Origin: Leptofilum sp050292445
Lineage (GTDB): Bacteria > Chloroflexota > Anaerolineae > Promineifilales > Promineifilaceae
DNA length: 19,332 nucleotides
Direction: 5' to 3'
NCBI GenBank assembly: GCA_050292445.1
Contig: JBNKLQ010000102.1
Coordinates: 1 to 19,332, forward strand
The position numbers and the translations under genes were made by a program. Position 1 is the stretch's first letter; every line of letters starts with the position of its first letter. Shown here one piece after another: positions 1 to 6,408 of the stretch. The notes under the pieces are model-generated. The model ran no database searches and was not told the origin of the DNA. It worked only from the letters and a program-made list of their open reading frames with translations.

Positions 1-637
1 GCTGAGGGAATCGGCGGTATGGATTTTCTTCAACCAGCCAACGGCCGTTTGCATCCCGCGCCCCAGCCAACACAGAACTATCTTTGTTTACGACATCGCC
101 AATGGCATTAACGACGGCACCCGCCCCTACCACAACACCATCAATCTCTACGCTGCTCAGGCCAAAGCCACCTTTCATAATGGTTTGAAAACCACCCCAC
201 TTACCTACCGTTACCCCTGCACCGGCTCCGACGTTCCCCTGGGGCACGTCCACATCGGTAGCATTTTGGCACGCTTCGTAGCCCGATTTAGCGTCGGGCA
301 ACCCCTGGCCACCGTTCATGAACAGATCGTAGACAACGGCCGTAGGCACAAGTGGAATGGGACGGATAGGCGTAAAGTGGCCAATCTCATGTTCAGCCAG
401 GTAGCGCATCGCCCCATCGGCCGTGGCCAGACCAAACGCACTGCCGCCCGTTAGCATCACCGCCTGGATAAACTGGATGGGCTTGTCTGGCTGCAATAGC
501 ACGGCTTCGCGGCTGCCTGGTGCCGGACCGCGCACATCAACACTGGCCACCGTATTGGGTGGGCATAAAAAAACAGTACAACCTGTTTGATTTTTTTCAT
601 CTGTTGCGTGTCCAATTTTGAGTCCAGCTAAATTCAA
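1..637 (-). CDS. S58 family peptidase (P1/DmpA-like aminopeptidase), 5' part only
   Basis: Reading the minus strand from about 637 to the window edge gives one open frame of some 212 codons with no stop. It begins NLAGLKIGHATD, then shows GCTVFLCP, DVRGPAPGSREAVLL, LTGGSAFGLATADGAMR, IPLVPTAVVYDL, NVGAGAGVTVGKWGG and GAVVNAIGDVVN. These are the hallmark blocks of the P1/S58 family (DmpA, BapA, NylC relatives), self-cleaving N-terminal-nucleophile hydrolases acting on N-terminal residues, beta-peptides or amide oligomers. In this family the nucleophilic Ser/Thr lies further C-terminal, so it falls outside the window and activity cannot be judged. There is no ATG. TTG at 637-635 is preferred because GGGAAGG (650-644) sits six bases upstream; GTG at 640-638 is the alternative, while an ATG further upstream meets a stop at once. 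It follows the ABC operon on the same strand after an 88-base gap. Family call is secure, substrate unknown. Confidence 0.88.
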   Translation of the reverse strand, partial: MNLAGLKIGHATDEKNQTGCTVFLCPPNTVASVDVRGPAPGSREAVLLQPDKPIQFIQAVMLTGGSAFGLATADGAMRYLAEHEIGHFTPIRPIPLVPTAVVYDLFMNGGQGLPDAKSGYEACQNATDVDVPQGNVGAGAGVTVGKWGGFQTIMKGGFGLSSVEIDGVVVGAGAVVNAIGDVVNKDSSVLAGARDANGRWLVEENPYRRFPQ

Positions 638-725
638 CACGCACCTTCCCTGTTTTTCATCCCAATTGTCCTTTTTGTTTGTATGTGATTTGTAATACGT
701 ATATGGCTACACGAATTAATGTATT

Positions 726-1517
726 CTATTTCCACCGTGTCAAAATGGTTTCACGTTGAAACATTTTAATTGTTATATATACAAGAATGGCGTCAAGAAA
801 TACAAGCACAACGGCCGTTACCAGAATCAACTCCTGGCTTAACAAAAACAGGCCAAACGATTGCCCCATCATGACCAGAATGACCGGCAGCACCACTGCC
901 CCGGACAGCTGCTCCGCCGTGCGTGGATCAGACACCCGCGAGGAAATCATCATCGCCGCACAGACCGCCAGTACCGCCAGCAAAGGCCCCACCAGGAAGA
1001 CCGCCAGTAACCACATTGGATCAAGGATGCGCGCAAAAACCGCATCATTTGTCATGAATCTGGTTATGCCCATGTAGATACCAAACGATAACCAGGTTAC
1101 AGCAATCGCCGGGATGACGGCCGCAGCCGCCTTGCCTATAATTAGCTCCATCGTAGTAATGGGGGTCGCCAGCAATGGTTCCAGGCTTCGCGTGGTTTTC
1201 TCACCAACAATGCTATAAGCAGCAATCGTTACCGGCACCATCACCGGCAAAATCATAAACATCAGCGTAAAAAGATTGAGCATGTAAACCTGTGTGCAGT
1301 CCATTTCATTCAGCCCAATACATAGATCACCAAAAAACTCGTCTGGTGTGGAAGCTGTGCTGGTCATTTCTTCTGGCGTCAGGTTTTGGGTCGTAGCCAG
1401 CATGATAATTGGCAAGGCGGTTAGCATCAATGGCAAAAAAGCAACCGAAAAAAGCACCAGCCTGTTTTTAAATACTTCGGCCCACTCCTTGTTTATTATC
1501 GTCTTAATTTTGTCCAT
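726..1517 (-). CDS. ABC-2 type transporter permease
   Basis: A 263-residue integral membrane protein with about six hydrophobic segments: one near residues 20-42, then a roughly 50-residue polar, presumably extracytoplasmic loop containing two Cys (DLCIGLNEMDC), then five segments packed through the C-terminal two thirds. The cytoplasmic GEKTTRSLEPLLATPI stretch after the second segment is typical of ABC-2/NatB-type permeases. It should form the membrane part of an exporter with the ATPase encoded just upstream. The start is well supported: GGAGG lies six bases before the ATG, inside the end of the ATPase gene, and the two frames overlap by 14 bases, so translation is probably coupled. Substrate cannot be told; relatives export Na+, drugs, peptides or lipids. 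Confidence 0.9.
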   Translation of the reverse strand: MDKIKTIINKEWAEVFKNRLVLFSVAFLPLMLTALPIIMLATTQNLTPEEMTSTASTPDEFFGDLCIGLNEMDCTQVYMLNLFTLMFMILPVMVPVTIAAYSIVGEKTTRSLEPLLATPITTMELIIGKAAAAVIPAIAVTWLSFGIYMGITRFMTNDAVFARILDPMWLLAVFLVGPLLAVLAVCAAMMISSRVSDPRTAEQLSGAVVLPVILVMMGQSFGLFLLSQELILVTAVVLVFLDAILVYITIKMFQRETILTRWK

Positions 1518-2451
1518 CTGCTTCCTCCACTTCGGCCTGATTCACCAGCTGCAAGTAAATTTCTTCTAGCGAATGGCGCAATTCACCCACAAATTGAATA
1601 TTTTGCCCCCCGTTGACCAACAGCCGAATCATTTCGGGATTGTGCACCTCGGGATCATCAACCGCCACCAGTAGCTTGTTTTCAATTGCTTCAATTTTCT
1701 TTACGTAAGGCAAGTTTTGCAGGATGGGCAAGCCTGTTTGTGCTTCATTGGCCAGGTGAAAGACTACCTGACGGCCGTACAACTGCTTACGTAATCCCTC
1801 CGGCGTGTCTAGTACCTGCAGCCGCGATTTGAAGACGGCAATACGGTCGCACAGTCGGTCGGCTTCATCAAGATTATGTGTGGTGAGGAAAATCGTGCGC
1901 CCCTGCTCTTTTACCTCGCCAATAAAATCGCGCACCAGGCGAGACGCCTCGGGGTCTAAGCCAGCTGTTGGCTCATCCAAAAAGAGAAGGCGCGGCTCGT
2001 GCAGTAAAGAGCGGGCAATGGCCAGCTTTTGCCGCATCCCCTTGCTAAAGGTGCCGGTCGCATCGTTGCGTCGCTCCCACAACCCCAGCATGCGCAAATA
2101 TTTTTCCACCTGTCCGTCAATATCTTTTACTTCATACAGCCGGGCGTAAATAGAAAGATTTTTATGCGCCGAAAGCCGCTCATACATGCCTGGCGTCTCG
2201 GTGAGAATGCCTACGTTGCGCCGAATCTCTGTATCATCCTCACCCAGTCGGTGACCCATGAGAACGGCCGTTCCCGCCGTCGGTGCAATCAGGCTGGTAA
2301 GCATACGTACGGTGGTGGTTTTGCCCGCGCCATTGGGTCCCAGAAAGCCAAAAACTTCGCCTTCTGGAATGGAGAGTGAGAGCCGATCAACGGCCGTATT
2401 GTTATCAAACTTTTTAGTCAAATTGATTGTTTCTATCATTGAGTTACTCAT
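1504..2451 (-). CDS. ABC transporter ATP-binding protein (with DUF4162-like C-terminus)
   Basis: A 315-residue ATPase. Walker A GPNGAGKTT is at residues 38-46, the signature is the variant FSKGMRQKLAIARSLL, Walker B is LLFLDEPTAGLD, and the switch histidine is in FLTTHNLDEADRLCDR. After about residue 220 there is an extra C-terminal region with VVFHLANEAQ and ending SLEEIYLQLV, like the DUF4162 tail of ABC-2 ATPases of the NatA/CcmA/DrrA type. It powers the permease encoded immediately downstream, with which it overlaps by 14 bases. The first ATG (2451) is used; an internal ATG four codons on is possible, and neither has a clear Shine-Dalgarno. It lies 21 bases after the YhfC-like gene and probably shares its transcript. 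Three ACGGCCGT palindromes fall within or at the edges of this operon's coding sequence here (1771, 2264, 2390). Confidence 0.94.
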   Translation of the reverse strand: MSNSMIETINLTKKFDNNTAVDRLSLSIPEGEVFGFLGPNGAGKTTTVRMLTSLIAPTAGTAVLMGHRLGEDDTEIRRNVGILTETPGMYERLSAHKNLSIYARLYEVKDIDGQVEKYLRMLGLWERRNDATGTFSKGMRQKLAIARSLLHEPRLLFLDEPTAGLDPEASRLVRDFIGEVKEQGRTIFLTTHNLDEADRLCDRIAVFKSRLQVLDTPEGLRKQLYGRQVVFHLANEAQTGLPILQNLPYVKKIEAIENKLLVAVDDPEVHNPEMIRLLVNGGQNIQFVGELRHSLEEIYLQLVNQAEVEEADGQN

Positions 2452-2472
2452 GTTATTCGCTATGCGAAGTCA

Positions 2473-3315
2473 TCACGAATACTTACTCCGCTCTAATGAA
2501 TCACCAGAGATATCTAAAGGCGTTAACGGCCGTAGCTTTGGCAGCGGCAATGGTTCGGCCTCAACCGGCTCAGGCACGCGCAGCCAAAAGATAATGCCCA
2601 AGCTAACAAAACTTAACAAACCCAGCCCAACTTCCGACCAGACGATTCCCCAGGTCCGAAAAATATAAACCAAAGCGCCGTCGATAACAGAATGCCACAT
2701 AATCCCAGCTGCCAGCCAACGCAACTGCCGCCGCGTAAACGCTTGCAGCACCAGCAGCGAAGCCGAAAGATGCAGCATCATAGCAAACACGCGCTCCACC
2801 GCGCCGTACACAGCCTGAGGTGCTGGCACACTGAACAAAGCCTCAATTTGCTGGTCAACCAACGTAAGTTGCTCCACAGGGACAGTAACCAAAATCCCCT
2901 GAAAGTAACCTTCGCGCAGCCCCAACAAGATAACAAAGTTGATTGACCCGAGCACGCCTACCAAAATGGCCTCAATCCCCCCATGTCCCATGCCTACCAT
3001 TAACCCTTGACGCCAGCTGCGTGCATCCTTAGCCCAAAAGCGAAACGTTAAATAACGAGCCACGCCTTCAAACGTACCTGCCGACAGCCCTAAAAAAACG
3101 GAAAGGATAAGTAGGTTGCTGCCATCAAGCCAGCCCGATTGCTGCAAAACAAACCAGTTGAATGGCAAATGTCCCACCTGAGATAAAATGAAGGTAACCG
3201 CCCCGATGCCAAAAAACCCCCACCCCACCCGGTACGACATGGCAATTTTACGGGCTAACACAACGGGCAAAACGATCATCAACAGGAAGTTCAATGTCAA
3301 CAACGCGGTAATCAT
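2473..3315 (-). CDS. YhfC family intramembrane metalloprotease-like protein
   Basis: A 280-residue multi-pass membrane protein with seven to eight hydrophobic segments. It carries the motifs of the YhfC family (DUF2324, related to CPBP/ABI-type intramembrane glutamic proteases): FEGVARYLTFRFW, then GMGHGGIEAILVGV, then ERVFAMMLHLSASLLV, then IMWHSVIDGALVY. The conserved Glu, Arg and His residues within membrane segments are the presumed catalytic set. The ATG at 3315 is chosen because AAGGAG stands six bases before it; the open frame extends 18 codons further upstream only through a TTG and without a ribosome site. It heads an apparent operon with the ABC transporter. Such proteases sometimes accompany exporters of processed or toxic peptides, but nothing here shows a substrate. 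Confidence 0.85.
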   Translation of the reverse strand: MITALLTLNFLLMIVLPVVLARKIAMSYRVGWGFFGIGAVTFILSQVGHLPFNWFVLQQSGWLDGSNLLILSVFLGLSAGTFEGVARYLTFRFWAKDARSWRQGLMVGMGHGGIEAILVGVLGSINFVILLGLREGYFQGILVTVPVEQLTLVDQQIEALFSVPAPQAVYGAVERVFAMMLHLSASLLVLQAFTRRQLRWLAAGIMWHSVIDGALVYIFRTWGIVWSEVGLGLLSFVSLGIIFWLRVPEPVEAEPLPLPKLRPLTPLDISGDSLERSKYS

Positions 3316-3336
3316 CTCATACTCCTTCGCCAAAGA

Positions 3337-3345
3337 ATTGTAACA
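3337..3345 (-). promoter_or_regulatory. Extended -10 promoter for the YhfC-ABC operon
   Basis: On the minus strand TGTTACAAT reads as an extended -10 (TG, one base, TACAAT). Its start point would be near 3330, leaving a leader of about 15 bases that contains the AAGGAG of the YhfC-like gene. No good -35 is seen at 17-18 bases, which is usual for extended -10 promoters. Confidence 0.45.
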
Positions 3346-3397
3346 CGATTTGGCCTGATCAGTGGGCAAATCGCCGTGCAGCTCGCTGTTTATTTTA

Positions 3398-3423
3398 AGC
3401 CACTCCGCTATAATGGAGTGGCT
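3398..3423 (+). promoter_or_regulatory. Palindrome enclosing a TATAAT box, upstream of mgtE
   Basis: AGCCACTCC (3398-3406) and GGAGTGGCT (3415-3423) are perfect 9-bp inverted arms around an 8-base centre that contains TATAAT (3409-3414). This is a consensus -10 for rightward transcription into mgtE, with a start near 3420 and a leader of about 75 bases. The -35 region (near 3386-3391) is poor. The layout suggests an operator over the -10, or an activator-dependent promoter. As RNA the arms would straddle the start point, so a transcript hairpin is less likely than a protein site. Confidence 0.5.
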
Positions 3424-3494
3424 ACCTCAGGCCCAATTTATGCTGTAATTGGATCGTTTTTTAGACGGCCGTTCCCCCCAAAACAGGAGTATCC

Positions 3495-4853
3495 ATGATG
3501 GATGACACAACATTGAATTTCCCTCCAATTGAAGAAATAGAACAAATGGTAGTTGAGGGTAGATTGACCGAGCTGCAAGCCCAACTGGAGCGAATCCATC
3601 CGGCTGATATTGCCCTACTGCTGGATGAACTGGAAACAGAAACGGCCGTTACCGTCTTTGAACTGCTCTCCATAGAAATTGCCAGTGAAGTATTGGATGA
3701 AACCGGCGGTCAGGTACGCCAGGAGTTGGTCGAAAAGGTCGATGATGAACGTCTGGCTGACCTGCTCGACGAGCTGCCCATGGACGATGCCGCCGAATTT
3801 CTAGAAGATTTGCCCGACGAGATCTCTGACCGGCTAATTGGCCTCATGGAGCCAGAGGAAGCGGCCGAAGTCCAGGAACTGCTGGCTTACGAAGAAGAAA
3901 CCGCTGGCCGCCTCATGAACCGTGATGTGGTCGCCCTGCGTCGGCAATGGACCGTTAACGAAACGTTTGACTATCTGCGTTCCCTGGAAGATGCTGAAAC
4001 ATTGCACTATCTGTACGTGGTTGACCGCGACAACAAGCTCATTGGTGTCGTGCCGCTGCGCACCCTCATTCTCTCCCAGCCAGACCAGACCATCGAATCT
4101 CTCATGTACAGCGATGTGGCTTCTGTCCCCGTTACAGCCGATCAGGAAGAGCTAGCTGAGTTTGTGACGCGCTACGACTATTTTGTCGTGCCTGTGGTCA
4201 GCGAAAATAATGAACTGCTCGGTGTTGTCACCGTCGATGACGTACTGGACATTTTTGAGGAAGAGGTAACCGAAGATATTCAACGGCTGGGTGGTTCTGA
4301 ACCACTGGACCAACCTTATTTTGCTGTCTCCGTCTTCCAAATTGTGCGCAAGCGAATTGGCTGGCTGCTACTACTGTTTGTCGCCTCCACGCTCTCTGGC
4401 GAAGTGATTCGCCTCTTCCAAAACGAGCTGGATTTGGTAGTTGCACTAGGTTTTTTCATCACCCTCATCACCGGCACGGGCGGTAATGCTGGCTCGCAAA
4501 CGGTAGCCACTATCATCCGCGCCATCACACTCGACGAGGTGCGGTTGAGCAATCTCACTGCAGCCTGGCGGCGAGAGGTATCCGTTGGCTTGCTACTTGG
4601 TTTAGTCATGGGAGCTGTCGGCATTGTCCGTGCGTTGCTTTGGCATACGGGGTTTGAAGTGGCATTGGTTGTAGCACTTACCCTCCCCATCATTGTGATC
4701 TGGTCTACCACGGTGGCAACAGTCATCCCCATTGTTGCCGATCGATTCCGCATCGACCCCACTGTCATCAGCGGGCCAATGATTGCCACCATTGTTGATG
4801 CAACGGGCTTGCTTATTTATTTTTCATTGGCCAAATTTATACTGGGAATATAG
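3495..4853 (+). CDS. mgtE: Magnesium transporter MgtE
   Basis: A 452-residue protein of standard MgtE length and order. An acidic helical N domain is at about 10-135 (repeated LLDELPMDDAAEFLEDLP-type helices that bind regulatory Mg2+). A CBS pair follows (about 140-200 LMNRDVVAL to LIGVVPLRTLI; about 203-258 LMYSDVASVPV to ELLGVVTVDDVL), then a plug helix and five membrane segments from about residue 285. The family signature GTGGNAGSQ is at about 326-334, and the pore aspartate expected in TIVDATGLLIYF is present (D435). It imports Mg2+ as a dimer gated by cytosolic Mg2+. AGGAG (3485-3489) stands five bases before the first ATG and eight before the second, so either of the two tandem ATGs may be used. 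The gene stands alone on the plus strand, divergent from the ABC operon. Confidence 0.96.
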   Translation: MMDDTTLNFPPIEEIEQMVVEGRLTELQAQLERIHPADIALLLDELETETAVTVFELLSIEIASEVLDETGGQVRQELVEKVDDERLADLLDELPMDDAAEFLEDLPDEISDRLIGLMEPEEAAEVQELLAYEEETAGRLMNRDVVALRRQWTVNETFDYLRSLEDAETLHYLYVVDRDNKLIGVVPLRTLILSQPDQTIESLMYSDVASVPVTADQEELAEFVTRYDYFVVPVVSENNELLGVVTVDDVLDIFEEEVTEDIQRLGGSEPLDQPYFAVSVFQIVRKRIGWLLLLFVASTLSGEVIRLFQNELDLVVALGFFITLITGTGGNAGSQTVATIIRAITLDEVRLSNLTAAWRREVSVGLLLGLVMGAVGIVRALLWHTGFEVALVVALTLPIIVIWSTTVATVIPIVADRFRIDPTVISGPMIATIVDATGLLIYFSLAKFILGI

Positions 4854-4864
4854 AAAAAAATATT

Positions 4865-4899
4865 ATGACAAATGGCTCGAATTAGCATGACAAATGTCA
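4865..4899. promoter_or_regulatory. Repeated ATGACAAATG boxes and a TGACA-AA-TGTCA palindrome
   Basis: ATGACAAATG occurs at 4865-4874 and again at 4887-4896, 22 bases apart (two helical turns, same face). The second copy extends into the palindrome TGACA-AA-TGTCA (4888-4899). The site ends 23 bases before the -35 of the RNA gene promoter, the usual place for an activator. An 11-base copy, ATGACAAATGT, also lies at 6402-6412 across the sirtuin start codon. These look like transcription-factor boxes; the factor is unknown. Confidence 0.4.
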
Positions 4900-4922
4900 C
4901 TTCAATTTAAGATAAAGATCAC

Positions 4923-4951
4923 ATGACATCACGCCCTTATTCCAATAAAAT
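4923..4951 (+). promoter_or_regulatory. Promoter of the intergenic RNA
   Basis: ATGACA (4923-4928) and TAAAAT (4946-4951) match five of six bases each of the -35 and -10 consensus at exactly 17 bases spacing, giving a start near 4958. It lies 70 bases after the mgtE stop and points into a region with no convincing protein gene. Confidence 0.6.
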
Positions 4952-4957
4952 ATAGCT

Positions 4958-5331
4958 TATCTTATAGGAAATGAGTACTAAGCGACACATTTCCATAGGA
5001 CAGAGGAAGCTCCGAGAAATTGGACGGTGCTTTACCGAAGCAGAGGGAACTTGAACACAATGCCCGGGATTTCGAAAGAAGGAACAGGTAAGTTCAGGAA
5101 ACCAAAGCAAGACTTTCTAACAACAAAAGCACAATTTCCATTGCGAAAAGTGTGGCTGGGGTTGGAAAGGAAGATCCAAAGGAAGGAGGCGGCGTCACCT
5201 GAAAAGGGGCGGATGTCAGAAATCTGGAGGAAGCGGTGAATCAGCCTAACGGTTACTTGGAGCTCCTCGCACTTTTTAGGGGAGCAAGGGGGCCGCGCGC
5301 ATCTGGTTTTATCAGGTGCGCTTTTTATTTT
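4958..5331 (+). ncRNA. Candidate free-standing structured RNA, family not recognised
   Basis: This stretch has a promoter at its left end, an intrinsic terminator at its right end, and no believable protein. Near the 5' end is a 7-bp hairpin, GGAAATG (4967-4973) with CATTTCC (4988-4994). The body is closed by a long-range helix: GAGGAAGCTCCGAG (5003-5016) pairs with CTTGGAGCTCCTC (5256-5268) through 13 pairs, one bulged A and one G-U. Inside are a helix GAACTT/AAGTTC (5047-5052 with 5090-5095), a UUUC-GAAA-GAAG tetraloop hairpin (5070-5081), CAAT-TTCC-ATTG (5132-5143) and TTGGA/TCCAA (5162-5179). The strand is purine-rich and the ACGGCCGT palindrome is absent. It does not show RNase P, tmRNA, SRP RNA or group I/II intron hallmarks that I can recognise. 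The next gene is on the opposite strand, so it is not a leader of a downstream gene; a trans-acting RNA or ribozyme is more likely. Pairings were found by eye, without a folding calculation. Confidence 0.55.
5297..5331 (+). terminator. Intrinsic terminator of the intergenic RNA
   Basis: GCGCATCTG (5297-5305) pairs with CAGGTGCGC (5313-5321), nine pairs with one G-U and a seven-base loop, followed by TTTTTATTTT (5322-5331). On the minus strand the hairpin is followed by GC-rich sequence rather than a T tract, so it terminates plus-strand transcription and is not primarily the terminator of hpt, which ends at 5337. Confidence 0.82.
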
Positions 5332-5336
5332 CCTAA

Positions 5337-5930
5337 TTAGCTGCCATTATTGTTTTCTGGATGGAAAATCTCTGGCCGAAGCAAACCAACAAAGGGCAGG
5401 TTGCGATACTTACCCCGATAATCAAGACCATAGCCAACCACAAACCGATCCGGTAGATCAAACCCCTTGTATTTAATAGGCAAATCGATCAGGCGACGAC
5501 GAGGTTTGTTAAATAAGGCGCATACTTCGATACTGGCTGGTTCACGGGCACGTAAATTTCGCAATAGATAGTTCAAAGTTAATCCGGTATCGATCATATC
5601 TTCCACAAAGAGAACATGGCGATCCTTGATAGATTCTTCAAGATCTTTTTCAAGACGCACCAGACCACGTTCTCGCGTTTCGGGTGAATAGCTAGTAATG
5701 GCCAGAAAATCTATCTCTACTGGAATTGTGATAGCCCGAAGCAAGTCAGCCATGAAAGGAAGCACGCCTTTCAATACACCAACAACGAGCGGATAACGGC
5801 CGTTATAATCCCGAGAAATGTCTTGCCCTAATTGCCGGACTTTGGCGGCAATTTCCTCTGCAGAAAAAAGCACCTCGTTGATCCCAGCATTTAACTCGCC
5901 AAATGCTTCAGGAGGTAAAGATAAACTCAT
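5337..5930 (-). CDS. hpt: Hypoxanthine phosphoribosyltransferase
   Basis: A 197-residue cytosolic purine-salvage enzyme converting hypoxanthine (and usually guanine) plus PRPP to IMP (GMP). The PRPP-binding loop VLFVEDMIDTGLT is at residues 106-118 (E110, D111, D114, T115, G116), the LKG of the PPi loop is at 53-55, and the flexible-loop serine-tyrosine is in AITSYSPETRERG (77-89). The base-binding end is FDLPDRFVVGYGLDYRGKYRNLPFVGLL. Length is slightly above the common 175-185 because of about 15 extra N-terminal residues. Its ATG overlaps the stop of the upstream gene as ATGA, so expression is very likely translationally coupled to the PD-(D/E)XK-like protein. It is convergent with the intergenic RNA. 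Confidence 0.95.
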   Translation of the reverse strand: MSLSLPPEAFGELNAGINEVLFSAEEIAAKVRQLGQDISRDYNGRYPLVVGVLKGVLPFMADLLRAITIPVEIDFLAITSYSPETRERGLVRLEKDLEESIKDRHVLFVEDMIDTGLTLNYLLRNLRAREPASIEVCALFNKPRRRLIDLPIKYKGFDLPDRFVVGYGLDYRGKYRNLPFVGLLRPEIFHPENNNGS

Positions 5931-6313
5931 GACAATTCGTCTTCTTGTGCCTCTGTACCAATAATAGGAGCTGCATGGGCATCCAGGCCAAATTTAATCA
6001 TCAAGTTCCGCAAATCATCCCGCTTGAATAACTTTATATTTATCTCTGGGTACAATTCTTTTAGCTGGCGGATTTTTCGATTCTTGTGGCGAATGAGTTT
6101 AGGACGCAGAGTTGTTAATTCGACATACAAGTCTTGACCGGGAAGATAAAAATCTGGAGAAAAAGCTTTGGTTACATTTCCCACATCATCCCAAACTAGC
6201 GGGAAAGTGCGTGGTTCATATTGCCATTCAATGCCATAATAATCGAGAATACGAGCAAATTCCGCTTCAATCTTATGGGCAAAGTAATTATCGGACGAGG
6301 TATCTGTACTCAA
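5927..6313 (-). CDS. Small PD-(D/E)XK nuclease-like protein, coupled to hpt
   Basis: A 128-residue soluble protein from the chosen TTG start. It has an N-terminal helix with a conserved-looking Glu (KIEAEFARILDYYGIEWQYEP, E18), then FSPDFYLP (P53, D54), then LYVELTTLRPK (E65), followed by a basic helix KNRKIRQLKELYP and strand INIKLF. This helix, PD, (D/E)-x-x, helix, strand order resembles the PD-(D/E)XK nuclease fold, but Thr67 takes the place of the catalytic Lys, so nuclease activity is doubtful. Start choice: TTG at 6313-6311 has GGAG seven bases upstream. A longer frame back to a TTG at 6358 would begin upstream of the likely transcription start. Its stop overlaps the hpt start by four bases. 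Function unknown; a structural or DNA-binding role linked to nucleotide salvage cannot be excluded. Confidence 0.72.
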   Translation of the reverse strand: MSTDTSSDNYFAHKIEAEFARILDYYGIEWQYEPRTFPLVWDDVGNVTKAFSPDFYLPGQDLYVELTTLRPKLIRHKNRKIRQLKELYPEINIKLFKRDDLRNLMIKFGLDAHAAPIIGTEAQEDELS

Positions 6314-6347
6314 ATTGTTGCTCCAAAAAAGATGCTTTATTGCTCCA

Positions 6348-6377
6348 ATTATAGTCAAATAAAGTATGATCTGTAAA
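6348..6377 (-). promoter_or_regulatory. Promoter for the nuclease-like/hpt operon
   Basis: On the minus strand TTTACA (6377-6372, five of six) and a perfect TATAAT (6353-6348) are 18 bases apart. The start would be near 6340, leaving a leader of about 27 bases carrying the GGAG before the TTG at 6313. This promoter is the main reason for rejecting the longer frame to 6358. Confidence 0.62.
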
Positions 6378-6408
6378 TCAAACCAAATTGCTAGAGATTT
6401 TATGACAA

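Noticed and set aside
787..1077. Open frames opposite the ABC permease, ATPase and kinase genes
   Set aside because: They are antisense or out-of-frame shadows of well-supported genes, with no family features or ribosome sites.
5027..5239. A 70-codon basic open frame inside the intergenic RNA
   Set aside because: GTG start, no ribosome site, composition simply reflects the purine-rich RNA, and its ends fall within predicted helices of the RNA.
4990..5331. RNase P RNA, tmRNA or SRP RNA
   Set aside because: GAGGAAGCTCCGAG recalls the GAGGAAAGTCC block of RNase P, but the other universally conserved RNase P blocks are absent. No tmRNA tag frame or tRNA-like end and no SRP tetraloop consensus are seen.
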